Part shown: piece after piece, positions 14,373 through 24,120 of the stretch
Layout: every line of letters starts with the position of its first letter
Numbering within the stretch: position 1 is the first letter of the stretch
Assembly (NCBI GenBank): GCA_024274875.1
Contig: JAJSAH010000017.1
Location: 1 to 34,896, forward strand
Source: an archaeon
GTDB taxonomy: Archaea; Micrarchaeota; Micrarchaeia; CAILAH01
DNA: 34,896 nt
Reading direction: 5' to 3'
Program-made: the position numbers and the translations under genes
The notes under the pieces: generated by a model
What the model was told of the DNA's origin: nothing
The model's input: only the letters and a program-made list of their open reading frames with translations
The model's database searches: none

Positions 14373-16201
14373 ATATGGATTACCTAATGCAGCTCATCGC
14401 AAAAAAAGTGAGCGAAGCAATCCGCGATGAATACAATATTGCGATGCCTGCAGATGAGATTTCGCACCTCATCCAACCTGGCCGCATGCGCGGAGTTGAT
14501 ATTGAGTGCAGGATTGCGTTCAGGATTGCAAAACAAGCGCGCGCTTCACCGCAAAAAATTGCCGATGCTATTCTGCCGCGCATAAAAGACGAGTTATATG
14601 AGTTATCAAGCGCAAACGGATACATTAATTTTAAGCTAAGCAATAGGTTCTATGAACTTGCGCTGTCTGATCCGAACATGTTGGATTTGAAAACGCGTAA
14701 TGAGAGGGTAATCATAGAATATCCTAGCGTTAATCCAAATAAACCACTTCACATAGGCCATCTAAGGAATGCAATCTTAGGAGACTGCTTATCGCGGCTG
14801 TATGAACTGGCTGGATTCAAAGTCATACGAATGAACTACATAGATGATTTAGGCCTTCAAGTTGCGCAGAGCTTATGGGGATATATGAAGCGCAATGCAA
14901 ACTCAGATGAAAAATTTGACCATTGGCTTGGAAGGGAATATGTTAGCATATCAAAATCCATGGAAAACAAGGAAGTGCAAAAAGAAGTTGAACAAGTTAT
15001 GCAAAAGTTGGAGGAGGGTAATGAGGAATTGCGCAAACTTAATAGGGAGATGTGCAGCTTATGCGTAAAAGCGCAGCATGAAACTTTGGAAAGCGTAGGG
15101 ATTTTTCATGATGTTCTCGTATGGGAAAGCGATATCGTTAATGCTGGGGCATTTGAAAAAGGCATGAACATATTGAGAGAGAAAAATGTGCTTAAACGCA
15201 AAGGATCTGGAAAATATGCTGGATGCGAAGTTGTTGAATTGAGCAGCCATCCAACATTCAAGAACTTAAAAGATGCGGATAAAGTGTTCATACGCGCGAA
15301 CGGAGTTGCCACATACACCGCAAAGGATATGTCGTTCGCTATGTGGAAGTTTGGGATCATTGATTGCGATATAAAATTCGATAAACTGCTTATCCAGAAA
15401 AACGGTAAGATTTTGCACACGAGCGCACAGAATGGCAGCAGAGCAATGCAATTCAACCATGCTGAGAAGGTTATTAACATAATAGGGGTAGAGCAGGAAT
15501 ACCCGCAGCAAATAATTAAGATGATTCTGAGCGTTGCAGGATTTGAGAAAGAATCAGAAAATTATGTGCACATTTCATATGCGCATGCGCGGTTATCATC
15601 GCATAAATTCTCCGGAAGAAAAGGAACTTGGATGGGATACACTTCTGATGAACTGATTGCAGAAAGTGTTAGAAAAGCGTATGATAAGATTAAAGATCGG
15701 TTTGAAAGTTATGGTGAAGAGACAAAGCGCGTAATAAGCGAATCTGTTGGGGTCGGAGCAATAAGGTACAGCTTTACGAAACTGAGCCCTGAAAAAGAAT
15801 TGGTATTTGATTGGGATAAAGCGCTGAATTTCGAAGGAGACAGCGGTCCATACCTGCAGTATTCTAGGACGCGCGCTGCGCATATACTTGAGAAGCAGGG
15901 TATTGATGAAGGATGGAACGCGAGATATGAAATAACAACCGATGCTGAAAAACAGCTTATAAAATGCATCTCTATGCTCAGCATAGTTGTTGATAATTCA
16001 ATAAAGAACAATACTGTGCACAGGATTAATGATTATGCGACTGAACTGTCGTCATTTTTCAACAAGTTCTACGCGGCATGCAAAGTAATAGGCGAAGATA
16101 AGAATGTCTCAGAAACGCGGAAGAGGATTGTGGAAAAATACATAAAAGCAATGGATATTTGCATGAACATACTAGGAATACCAATTGTTTCAAAAATGTG
16201 A
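14369..16201 (+). CDS. argS: Arginyl-tRNA synthetase
   Basis: This class I synthetase charges tRNA-Arg. The 610-residue protein has an N-terminal Add-1 domain (about 1-100), the HIGH signature in PSVNPNKPLHIGHLRNAILG (HIGH at 128-131), a KMSKS-equivalent KFSGRKG near 413-419, and the all-helical anticodon-binding domain with QYSRTRAAHI at its start. The ATG at 14369 overlaps the preceding ogg stop; a second ATG at 14375 is also possible. No promoter is visible in front of it, so expression should depend on the ogg transcript. It is followed by a separate promoter for ppsA. Confidence 0.97.
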   Translation: MNMDYLMQLIAKKVSEAIRDEYNIAMPADEISHLIQPGRMRGVDIECRIAFRIAKQARASPQKIADAILPRIKDELYELSSANGYINFKLSNRFYELALSDPNMLDLKTRNERVIIEYPSVNPNKPLHIGHLRNAILGDCLSRLYELAGFKVIRMNYIDDLGLQVAQSLWGYMKRNANSDEKFDHWLGREYVSISKSMENKEVQKEVEQVMQKLEEGNEELRKLNREMCSLCVKAQHETLESVGIFHDVLVWESDIVNAGAFEKGMNILREKNVLKRKGSGKYAGCEVVELSSHPTFKNLKDADKVFIRANGVATYTAKDMSFAMWKFGIIDCDIKFDKLLIQKNGKILHTSAQNGSRAMQFNHAEKVINIIGVEQEYPQQIIKMILSVAGFEKESENYVHISYAHARLSSHKFSGRKGTWMGYTSDELIAESVRKAYDKIKDRFESYGEETKRVISESVGVGAIRYSFTKLSPEKELVFDWDKALNFEGDSGPYLQYSRTRAAHILEKQGIDEGWNARYEITTDAEKQLIKCISMLSIVVDNSIKNNTVHRINDYATELSSFFNKFYAACKVIGEDKNVSETRKRIVEKYIKAMDICMNILGIPIVSKM

Positions 16202-16202
16202 G

Positions 16203-16238
16203 ATGATATAAACTTTATTACATAATGTAATATGGTGA
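16203..16238 (+). promoter_or_regulatory. ppsA promoter region and Shine-Dalgarno
   Basis: A TATA-like GATATAAAC (16205-16213) lies 32-40 nt upstream of the ATG at 16245. GGTGA at 16234-16238 is 6 nt before the ATG. The transcript thus probably has a short leader with a real ribosome-binding site, unlike most first genes in this window. Confidence 0.5.
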
Positions 16239-16244
16239 ATTTTC

Positions 16245-18551
16245 ATGGCATACGTAGCATGGTTTGGCGATTTAACCAAAGATGATGTTGGCATTGCTGG
16301 AGGCAAGGGCGCAAACTTGGGCGAGCTGTACAGAGCGGGATTGCCTGTGCCGCCAGGGTTCGTGCTTTTGAGCAATGCATATTTTGATTTCATAGAGAAA
16401 TCAAAGATTGGCTCAAAGATTTCCAGCATAATAAAGAACACAAATATATACAACAACAACGAGCTTCAACGCGCAAGCAAGGAAATCAAAAGCATGATAT
16501 CCAATTCAAAAATGCCTAAGGATATTGAAAAAGATATACGGAAAGCGTACAAAACGCTTCGAGGAGGAGATAAGGAATTTATGGTTGCAGTAAGAAGTTC
16601 TGCAACTGCCGAGGACCTTCCAACCGCATCATTCGCAGGTGAGCAGAAAACATTTGTGAATATTAAGAATGAGAGCGATGCAGTTTCTGCAGTGCAAAAA
16701 TGCTGGGCGTCATTGTTTGAAGCGCGCGCGATATTTTACAGGGAAGAACAGGGGTTTGGCCATACAAAAATCGGGATCGCAGTAATTGTGCAGGAGATGG
16801 TTCAATCTGAGAAATCCGGCGTTATGTTCACTATTGATCCAATAACGAACGATGAAAATGTGATAATAATCGAGGCGGTGTATGGTTTGGGCGAGGCTAT
16901 TGTATCCGGCATGGTTACTCCTGATTCATACAGAGTTGACAAAGCGAACTTGAAAATACTGGATAAAAAAATCAGCAAGCAAAACTTCATGATTGCGTTG
17001 GCTGGAGATAAAACTAGCTCAGTTAATGTCAAGGAGAAATTGAGAGACAAGCAAAAAATTACTGATAAAAATATTGTTGAACTTGCAAAATTAGGTAAAA
17101 AAATCGAGCTGCATTACGATGGAAAACCCCAAGATATTGAATGGGCAATCGTTCGCAACAATGTATATATTGTGCAAAGCAGGCCTGTTACAACGCTCAG
17201 CAAGAAACGCACCCAGCTTGAAACAACCAAAACAAAAAAAGTATCTGAAGCAAAAATACTCGTAAGAGGACAGGGCGCCACAACTGGCGCAAGCACAGGC
17301 GCCGTCAAAATAATATCCGGTCCTGAAGAGATAAGCAAAGTAAACAGCGGGGACATACTCGTAACGAAGATGACATCTCCTGATTTCGTGCCAGCGATGC
17401 GCAAAGCCAGCGCAATAGTGACTGATGAGGGAGGAATAACTAGCCATGCAGCCATCGTGAGCAGAGAACTTGGAATACCTTGTATAGTTGGGACAGGGAA
17501 TGCAACAAAAACATTGCATGAAGGAGAAATCATAACAGTTGATGCTGACCACGGCATAGTGTATGAGGGTGCAGTAGATATAGGGATGAAGATACTTAAA
17601 GAGTCTCCTTCTGCTCTAAGCTCAATACAGATGACTGTGCCAACAGGCACAAAAATATATGTAAACCTTGCTGAGCCAGCGCTTGCCGAAAAATCTGCTG
17701 CAAAAGATGTTGATGGAGTTGGGCTTCTGCGTGCTGAATTCATGATTGCTGATATCGGCGTGCATCCGCGCAAGATCATAGAAGAGAGCAGGCAAGAAGA
17801 ATTCATGAACAAGCTTGCGGAGGGAGTGCGAAGAATTGGCGCAGCGTTCTACCCTAGGCCTGTTGTATACAGAACAACTGATTTTAAAACGAATGAATAC
17901 AGATCGCTCATAGGAGGCAAGGAATACGAACCTCAAGAAAACAACCCTATGATAGGATACAGAGGGTGCGCAAGGTATGTGCATGACCCTGAAGTGTTCA
18001 AGATGGAGCTTAGGGCAATCAAAAAAGTAAGAGAGAAATACGGACTCAAAAATGTTTGGGTTATGGTTCCGTTCGTTCGCACTATCGATGAGTTGAAGAT
18101 TGTTAACAGCATTCTGAGAGAGATTGGGTTGAAACGATCAGGCAATTTTAAATTGTGGGCGATGGTGGAAGTCCCTTCAGCAGTGTTGATGATAGATGAA
18201 ATATCAAAGCATGTAGATGGCGTATCCATAGGCAGCAACGATTTGACGCAGTTAGTGTTGGGCATTGACAGGGACAACGCGCGCATGGCCGAAGAGTTTG
18301 ATGAAAGGAATCCTGCGGTTCTCAAAGCAATCGAGCAAACGATAAAAGGCGCGAACAGGAACGGAATCACAGTATCAATCTGCGGGCAGGCGCCGAGCGT
18401 GCACCCAGAGTTTGCCGAGAAATTGGTGGAATTTGGGATAACAAGCATATCAGTTAATCCCGATGCAATCGAGAGGACAAGAAAACATGTGGCATCTGCT
18501 GAAAAAAAACTTATGTTGAAGTTTCTAAGAAAGATGGGTGAAAGCCAGTGA
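16245..18551 (+). CDS. ppsA: Phosphoenolpyruvate synthase (pyruvate, water dikinase)
   Basis: PpsA makes PEP from pyruvate and ATP (with AMP and phosphate released), opposing pyruvate kinase and feeding gluconeogenesis. Family length is normal at 768 residues. The N-terminal ATP-grasp domain shows GGKGANLGEL and VRSSATAEDLPTASFAGEQ. The swivelling phosphohistidine domain shows GGITSHAAIVSRELGIPC with the catalytic His at 401. The C-terminal PEP barrel shows GSNDLTQLVLGIDRD and SICGQAPS with the catalytic Cys at about 713. The start is supported by a GGTGA site 6 nt upstream. pyk lies about 7 kb away on the other strand, so both directions of this step are encoded nearby but not in one operon. 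Confidence 0.97.
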   Translation: MAYVAWFGDLTKDDVGIAGGKGANLGELYRAGLPVPPGFVLLSNAYFDFIEKSKIGSKISSIIKNTNIYNNNELQRASKEIKSMISNSKMPKDIEKDIRKAYKTLRGGDKEFMVAVRSSATAEDLPTASFAGEQKTFVNIKNESDAVSAVQKCWASLFEARAIFYREEQGFGHTKIGIAVIVQEMVQSEKSGVMFTIDPITNDENVIIIEAVYGLGEAIVSGMVTPDSYRVDKANLKILDKKISKQNFMIALAGDKTSSVNVKEKLRDKQKITDKNIVELAKLGKKIELHYDGKPQDIEWAIVRNNVYIVQSRPVTTLSKKRTQLETTKTKKVSEAKILVRGQGATTGASTGAVKIISGPEEISKVNSGDILVTKMTSPDFVPAMRKASAIVTDEGGITSHAAIVSRELGIPCIVGTGNATKTLHEGEIITVDADHGIVYEGAVDIGMKILKESPSALSSIQMTVPTGTKIYVNLAEPALAEKSAAKDVDGVGLLRAEFMIADIGVHPRKIIEESRQEEFMNKLAEGVRRIGAAFYPRPVVYRTTDFKTNEYRSLIGGKEYEPQENNPMIGYRGCARYVHDPEVFKMELRAIKKVREKYGLKNVWVMVPFVRTIDELKIVNSILREIGLKRSGNFKLWAMVEVPSAVLMIDEISKHVDGVSIGSNDLTQLVLGIDRDNARMAEEFDERNPAVLKAIEQTIKGANRNGITVSICGQAPSVHPEFAEKLVEFGITSISVNPDAIERTRKHVASAEKKLMLKFLRKMGESQ

Positions 18552-18555
18552 AAGA

Positions 18556-18566
18556 ATATATAAATA
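18556..18566 (+). promoter_or_regulatory. TATA box of dph2
   Basis: ATATATAAATA is centred about 27 nt upstream of the dph2 ATG at 18588, giving a leaderless transcript. It begins 5 nt after the ppsA stop codon. Confidence 0.65.
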
Positions 18567-18587
18567 TAATGCATTCTTTATTCTTCC

Positions 18588-19523
18588 ATGCCAGCAGAGA
18601 ATGAAAGAAAGCGCGTGCTCATACAATTGCCGGAAGGCCTTAAAAGCAGGGCAGTTGAATATGTTAAACAGTATGAATCGGAAGGTTATGAAGTGTTTGT
18701 ATCAGCAGAGCCCTGCTACGGCGCCTGCGAGATTCCCATTCATGAAGCAAAAATGCTTGGGTGCAGCAAGATTGTGCATTTCGGCCATGCGAAATTCTGC
18801 GATGTTGATAGCATAGAAGTTGAATATGTGCCATTGTTCGAGCGCATAGATGGAATTGAGGAATTGATAAATAAAGCCATTGAAAAAGGATTGGAACAGC
18901 ATAAAAATATCGGACTTATAACTAACATTAGCCATGCGAAGCAGATTGATGAAATTAAGAATGAATTTGAGAAGCATGGCAAAACAGTTCATATCTCTGA
19001 AGGAAGCGGAAGATGCCCGTACCGCGCGCAGGTGCTTGGTTGCGATATCACTGCATTGAACAGAATAAGAAATGATATAGATTGCCTTATCTATTTTGGG
19101 GGAGGAACATTTCATGCGCTTGCGCCTGGCGTGGTGGATGAGAATTATTCGCTGCCAACACTATGGATCAATCCGTTTTCAAGGCAGGTGAAATGGATTA
19201 CGGAAGATATACAACGAGTGCAAAAGCAGAGAAGAATGAGCATTGCAAAAGCGCTCGATGCAAAAACATACGGAATACTGGTAAGCACAAAATTGGGGCA
19301 GTATAATATGGATGTGGCGATAAATGTGTTAAAACTGGTGGAAAAACAGGGGAAAAGAGGGGTTATAATTGTTGGAAACACATTTGATTTTAATACCCTA
19401 TATAATTTTACGGGCGTGGATGCGTTTATCAATACTGCATGCCCTAGGTTGGTTGACGACCAAAACAAGATTAATAAGCCAATAGTTAATGCACAAGAAT
19501 TAGCGCGAATCCTAGAAAAGTAA
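18588..19523 (+). CDS. dph2: 2-(3-amino-3-carboxypropyl)histidine synthase Dph2
   Basis: Archaeal Dph2 is a [4Fe-4S] radical enzyme that transfers the aminocarboxypropyl group of SAM to a histidine of elongation factor 2, the first step of diphthamide synthesis. The 311-residue protein has the expected three-lobed architecture. The three cluster-binding cysteines appear in EPCYGACEI, GRCPYRAQVLGCD and NTACPRL; extra cysteines in the first two motifs leave the exact ligands open. The start has a strong TATA box 27 nt upstream. Its 3' end is 16 nt from the convergent S-layer gene. Confidence 0.95.
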   Translation: MPAENERKRVLIQLPEGLKSRAVEYVKQYESEGYEVFVSAEPCYGACEIPIHEAKMLGCSKIVHFGHAKFCDVDSIEVEYVPLFERIDGIEELINKAIEKGLEQHKNIGLITNISHAKQIDEIKNEFEKHGKTVHISEGSGRCPYRAQVLGCDITALNRIRNDIDCLIYFGGGTFHALAPGVVDENYSLPTLWINPFSRQVKWITEDIQRVQKQRRMSIAKALDAKTYGILVSTKLGQYNMDVAINVLKLVEKQGKRGVIIVGNTFDFNTLYNFTGVDAFINTACPRLVDDQNKINKPIVNAQELARILEK

Positions 19524-19539
19524 AATAAAAAAGAAAAAA
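19524..19539 (-). terminator. Oligo-T terminator of the S-layer gene
   Basis: On the minus strand the S-layer stop codon is followed at once by TTTTTTCTTTTTTATT. Such T-rich tracts end transcription by archaeal RNA polymerase without a hairpin. This is the clearest terminator in the window. Confidence 0.7.
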
Positions 19540-22248
19540 TTAGCCAGTCAACTGGCTGATGAACTGCTGCGCTGCAGTCATTGTGTCCTCAGCAGAGTAA
19601 CCGGCAACGACAATCTTGCCAGTCTCAACTTCTTGGACAACCACATCACCAGGCGCCTCGAGCGCAACATCAGTTCCGCTGAGGATTGCCTCTGTGACAG
19701 TGTTGACCGCAGGACCACCAACAGCAATCACCGTCTCAGCGCTCGCCGCATCACTGTCAAGCACTACGAGATCGGTCGGCACATCCTGTCTCTCACCAAG
19801 GTTAGCTGCATCAGCTACGCTCAATTCGCAGCTAACTCCCTCAAGACCAGTCACAGTCGCATCTGCGCAGGTTACACCGCCTGTCTCAACATCGATTGAT
19901 TTAACAGTCAATGTCGAGCCGTCGCTCAGATCGATTGAGTCGCCCTCAACCAAATCAGAGTAGGTGGTAACCGTGCCCTCGGTCGTGCCTTCACCAACCG
20001 ACTCAAAGATGAACTGCAGGTTGCCCACGTCCTTCGCTAAGTAGACTGTGTAAGATGTGGTTCCGGTGTCGCCAGTGTCCACATAACTGCCCCTGTGCGT
20101 GTAGTACCTGGTCTCATCTATCTGCGTGCTCGAGTTCGCAAAATTGGTCCTCGTAGAAGAGCTGATGTCATTTGACAGGTCCGCCCTGTAAATCACATAG
20201 TCCTCTTCAGAACCATCTGTCTCGCCAGAGAAGTCAAACTCGAGGTCCCATGCACCACCTGAAGGAGCAGTGCCTGCGCTCTCATCAGTTTTTTCAACTG
20301 CTCTAATTGACAGCCAGTCTGCGTCGTTGTTGCCAGCGTCTTCACCGATGTTTATCAACACAAGGAAGTTGCTGTTCGCAGCAGACAAAGTTCCTGAACC
20401 GTTCAAATCGTTGTTGGTCGTGTTCCACTCACCGATCTCAAACCACATCGGGTACTCCGCACCGCCGAAGTTGTAGTTTACCTTCCAAGCATCAGTCGCC
20501 GGCTCAGTCCTCAAGCCATTAGTGTCTGCGTTCTTAACAGGCACATAGTCGCCGCCAACCTCAACCAAAACTGTTTGGTTGCCAGTCCATGATGCGTCAT
20601 CTGTCGCGGTGTAGTTGTACACTGTCGGGCAGTAGACAAACTCATCGGTTGTAATCTCCTCGCTGTTTCCATCCTGGAACTTGAAGATCTTCTCGCTCGC
20701 TGACACGACAATCACTTTGTCGTTCGTGCTTCCAGAAGTTCCCGCCTCATAGTCCTCAGTGCCATCGTGGTTCGAGGATGTAGAGTTGTGGTTGAACCTG
20801 TATGAGCTCGCACCCTCCAAGGCAAACTGCACATCAACATAGTCGGAATCCTGAAGATCCAAACCTGTGAAAGTGAACCTCCACCTTGTCGGGTCTGGCA
20901 ACACATCAACTGAGTCGCCGGTGTTCAGGTTCTTGTTCTCAGTAGAGAACAGCTGGATCTTGTGCAACCTGTCGGCCTTCGGGCTTGAGTCATCAAGGTC
21001 CTTCCAAATCAACTTGACCTTCCATTTCTTGTTTGTCTCATCATCTATCTTCTTGCCGCTCTCAAGCGTCAACTCATTGGAGAACACAGCAACTTCCGCC
21101 CATTTCTCAGTCAAGGTATAACCTGGAGCTACCTGGTACACGCGAACCCTGTATGTGTTGTCGCCTGCCTGGATCTCTGTTGTTGAACCTGCAGACACAA
21201 CCTTGTTCGCAATCTCCTCACCTGCAGAGTTCTTCACTGAGAAAATCGCAAGGTCGCTTGACTGACTACCGGACGCTGGCTTAAGGTCACCGAGCACCAA
21301 AGTGTTGCCGTCGCCCAAATCAAGCGATTCACCGATCTGCAACTTAGGAGAGTACGCGCTCTCTTTCGCAAGCTTTATCTTGCCGCCTTCAGTCGCGCTT
21401 GAACCACTTCCACCGTTAGGCTGTTCCATATCAGAGATGATCCACTCTTCGCCAAGGTACTTAACCTTAACCCTGTGGTTCTCAGTTGCCTTGTCTGTGT
21501 TGTAGTCGCTGTGCGATGAGTTCACACAGTATGCCCAATCACCCCCAACAGAGTCCTGGCATACGGGGATACCGTCCGTTCCAAACACAATCTCATACGC
21601 AACCTTTGTGTTGGATGACCTAAAGTCGCCATCATCATTGTTGAATGCGACTCCATCGGACTTAGCATACAAATACTGCTCCTCTTCATACTCAGCGCCT
21701 GCCTGCGTGTCCTTTGGAACATAGTCGGCAAGCGGAGTGAAATCACTTCCGGTCACCTTAATTGCGTTAATCGTCGCGGAACTCGTTCCTGAGTTGAATG
21801 GGTCAGGCGTTGCAGTAATTGTGTCTTGGGACCTGTCCTTCATGTCCTCATCAATATAGTCATCGATAAGCATTTCCATCGCATACGCGCCAGCTGGGAT
21901 CGTTCCCGCAGGTGATTCCAACTCAAGCGTTACGGATTTGCTCAACACTTCGCACACGCCTGCCTCGCCGGCAGCTTCGCATGACAAGCCATCCAAACCC
22001 GTAGGCGTCGCAGTCACTTCACTCTGCTTAAATGCGCGGTTGCCCAACACAGCCGCAATGTTCGCAGCAGCCACTCCGTCACTAGCTTTCGCAGCAGCAC
22101 CAACCACAACCTTTGCCAAAGGCATTCCGTTGGCGTTCACAAGCTCCGTATTGCCAAACGTCACGGAGCCGGCTCCCAGCAAAGCACCGCCTAACAAGGC
22201 CGCGCCTGCAGCAAGAGCCACAATTTTCTTCGTGTTCAGACTTTTCAT
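19540..22248 (-). CDS. S-layer protein
   Basis: This 902-residue protein is the likely surface-layer subunit, related to the S-layer family of methanococci. It begins with a short basic signal peptide and an Ala/Gly-rich core (residues about 1-27). The N-terminal domain follows, then a large acidic Ser/Thr/Asp/Asn-rich body. The conserved C-terminal domain ends in AVGGPAVN, then GKIVVAGYSAED. A motif of the form GxSxDLxDGxTL occurs twice, near residues 305-320 and 765-780. Codon choice differs from neighbours, with more C-ending AAC, GAC and TAC, as expected for a very abundant protein. It has a long leader with a strong GAGGTGA site and its own oligo-T terminator, so it is transcribed alone. 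Confidence 0.93.
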   Translation of the reverse strand: MKSLNTKKIVALAAGAALLGGALLGAGSVTFGNTELVNANGMPLAKVVVGAAAKASDGVAAANIAAVLGNRAFKQSEVTATPTGLDGLSCEAAGEAGVCEVLSKSVTLELESPAGTIPAGAYAMEMLIDDYIDEDMKDRSQDTITATPDPFNSGTSSATINAIKVTGSDFTPLADYVPKDTQAGAEYEEEQYLYAKSDGVAFNNDDGDFRSSNTKVAYEIVFGTDGIPVCQDSVGGDWAYCVNSSHSDYNTDKATENHRVKVKYLGEEWIISDMEQPNGGSGSSATEGGKIKLAKESAYSPKLQIGESLDLGDGNTLVLGDLKPASGSQSSDLAIFSVKNSAGEEIANKVVSAGSTTEIQAGDNTYRVRVYQVAPGYTLTEKWAEVAVFSNELTLESGKKIDDETNKKWKVKLIWKDLDDSSPKADRLHKIQLFSTENKNLNTGDSVDVLPDPTRWRFTFTGLDLQDSDYVDVQFALEGASSYRFNHNSTSSNHDGTEDYEAGTSGSTNDKVIVVSASEKIFKFQDGNSEEITTDEFVYCPTVYNYTATDDASWTGNQTVLVEVGGDYVPVKNADTNGLRTEPATDAWKVNYNFGGAEYPMWFEIGEWNTTNNDLNGSGTLSAANSNFLVLINIGEDAGNNDADWLSIRAVEKTDESAGTAPSGGAWDLEFDFSGETDGSEEDYVIYRADLSNDISSSTRTNFANSSTQIDETRYYTHRGSYVDTGDTGTTSYTVYLAKDVGNLQFIFESVGEGTTEGTVTTYSDLVEGDSIDLSDGSTLTVKSIDVETGGVTCADATVTGLEGVSCELSVADAANLGERQDVPTDLVVLDSDAASAETVIAVGGPAVNTVTEAILSGTDVALEAPGDVVVQEVETGKIVVAGYSAEDTMTAAQQFISQLTG

Positions 22249-22252
22249 TCCT

Positions 22253-22259
22253 TCACCTC
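22253..22259 (-). promoter_or_regulatory. Strong Shine-Dalgarno site of the S-layer gene
   Basis: GAGGTGA on the minus strand lies 4 nt before the ATG at 22248. It is the longest anti-16S match at any start examined here. Confidence 0.75.
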
Positions 22260-22380
22260 ATTTTTCAACATCGGAAGAGACTATGGCTTAGCCCCGCTCC
22301 GAAGCAGTGTTAGAGATTGCGAGATAACCTTTTTAAAGATTAAATATATTTGTTAAGTTTAATTTATATCATTAAATATA
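22260..22380 (-). promoter_or_regulatory. S-layer promoter and 5' leader
   Basis: On the minus strand a CTTTAAAAAG box (22338-22329) lies below several further A/T tracts up to 22380. A start site about 26 nt downstream would give a leader of roughly 55-70 nt. The leader contains a TCGGA/TCCGA inverted pair enclosing GGC-TAA-GCC, so it can fold upstream of the ribosome-binding site. The remaining bases up to 22421 hold no gene. Confidence 0.55.
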
Positions 22381-22421
22381 TATTACGGCATTTTCATAAA
22401 ACTTCATCACATATAAACGGA

Positions 22422-24095
22422 TTACAGAAGTGTCTGCGCGGCGTAGTATAGAATGAACATCAACGGAAGCAGGAATATGAAGTACAGCATGAACCGTTTC
22501 CATGAGCCCGAATAATCCGCCATAAACAGGCTTGCCAACAAGGCGAACTCTGCGAGATATATATTTATAGACAGCTCAACCGCTGGAAGCAGAGACCTGC
22601 TTGAAGAAACCGCAAGCAAAGATTCTATGTACGAGAGGTCGAGCGACGAGACGAGTGATAGCACCGCACCGAATATGAGCGGAACAAGAAAACATGCAAC
22701 CATCAAATTATATTTTTGCATTGAGAGCACGCTGCTCCGCTCTTTAAGAAGAAGAAACATATCATGAATGTCTTCCGCAGTTTTTTTGAGCGCATCTTCG
22801 AGCGAGGCGCCCACCTCATGGATTTTCATAAGAAGAGATATCCCCCTCTCTATCACAGGAGACCTGTTGAGATCTATGATTGACTGCAACGCAACGCGAA
22901 CTGAGAACCCTGCGTTAACCTGCCTGTGCGCCCTTCTACACTCTCTCGACAGTTCACCGTAATTAGCATTAGCAATCTCTCTTATGACTTTCTCCATGCC
23001 AAAGTTGTGCAGTGACGCTGCGTAGAATAACGCATCAGGCATATAATCTTCCATTCCGGAAATCCTCATATCATCTATATATAGAAATATCCCATACAGC
23101 ACAAGAGGGGACAGAATAATTATGAATGAAAATATAGATTGCGTTATAATAAACATCAACATCGCGAGCGCTAGTGAAAAAAGCGATAAGTACGCAAGAA
23201 ACCTGCGCGCAGGCATGTTTATCCCATATTTGCTGAGAAATATTGTAAATTTAGCCAATTCATCTTCAGACATGAACTCGCTGCCGCGTTTTGATGATAT
23301 AGGTGACAGCGCGCGCATTGCGAGCAGCATCAGCAAAATCAGTGCAGGAAGCGCAATGATATATATAAAGTATATCATCAGAGGCGTAAGAGACACATCC
23401 ATAAATGATGAGCCCACTAATATGTAAGTTGTTGCTAAAGCTGGAACAACAGAACTCAAAGCAATAAGCATAACGCCCATTACAGAACTTCTCGAAGCAT
23501 ATTCTTTCATTCTCGATTTATGCTCTGCGCTTATCTCATCAACAAGCTTGCCCAATCCGCTCTCTTCATACCCATACCGATATAGGAACATTAAATGAGA
23601 TAGGGCCTTATCTAACATGCGGGATGCCACGCTGTTTCGAATTTCATCGAATGCATCGGCTGGGCTCATCCCATTCTGTATATTTTTAGTTATTGATGCA
23701 AAAACCCGGCTGGACTCATCTCCGTATTGAGAGATTGATTCGAGCGCCTTATCGAAGGGAACTCCTATCGCAAGCTCTGTCGAGATTGAACGCAGTTGAA
23801 CAGGCAGTTCAGTTTCAATCTTAAGCGCGATGTTTTTTGCAAAGAGTTTAGGTATCCTGAGCAAACCAAGGTATGCAATCAACGCAAGCAAAATGAATAA
23901 TAGCGCGCCATATTCTTGCTCAAACTGAACAAACGCGCCCATAACATACAACGCTGCTGCGGCAAACGCAATTGAGATAACTGCGCAGTACATTGCATAC
24001 TTCTCAGCGGGAATATGCATGCGCGCGCATGCAAGATCGTGAGAAAGCTCCCTCTCTCTCTCAGCGCTTATCAACCTCAACTTAAGCTTGCGCAT
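22422..24095 (-). CDS. Type II secretion F / TadC-like pilus assembly membrane protein
   Basis: This 557-residue polytopic protein carries two T2SSF-type domains. The first lies around residues 95-215, containing LRSISTELAIGVPFDKALE and RYGYEESGLGKLVDEIS. The second lies around 340-480, containing DALFYAASLHNFGMEKVIREI and IHEVGASLEDAL. Each domain is followed by hydrophobic helices, with further helices near residues 35-80. It is the inner-membrane platform of archaeal pilus or archaellum machines (ArlJ/PilC-like). The partner ATPase and pilins are not in the window, so the machine cannot be named. It follows AMP phosphorylase by 25 nt and may be co-transcribed; a weak TTTTAA box overlapping that gene's stop codon could also drive it. 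Confidence 0.88.
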   Translation of the reverse strand: MRKLKLRLISAERERELSHDLACARMHIPAEKYAMYCAVISIAFAAAALYVMGAFVQFEQEYGALLFILLALIAYLGLLRIPKLFAKNIALKIETELPVQLRSISTELAIGVPFDKALESISQYGDESSRVFASITKNIQNGMSPADAFDEIRNSVASRMLDKALSHLMFLYRYGYEESGLGKLVDEISAEHKSRMKEYASRSSVMGVMLIALSSVVPALATTYILVGSSFMDVSLTPLMIYFIYIIALPALILLMLLAMRALSPISSKRGSEFMSEDELAKFTIFLSKYGINMPARRFLAYLSLFSLALAMLMFIITQSIFSFIIILSPLVLYGIFLYIDDMRISGMEDYMPDALFYAASLHNFGMEKVIREIANANYGELSRECRRAHRQVNAGFSVRVALQSIIDLNRSPVIERGISLLMKIHEVGASLEDALKKTAEDIHDMFLLLKERSSVLSMQKYNLMVACFLVPLIFGAVLSLVSSLDLSYIESLLAVSSSRSLLPAVELSINIYLAEFALLASLFMADYSGSWKRFMLYFIFLLPLMFILYYAAQTLL

Positions 24096-24120
24096 AGGAA
24101 ATATTTAGCGCAATAAATGA

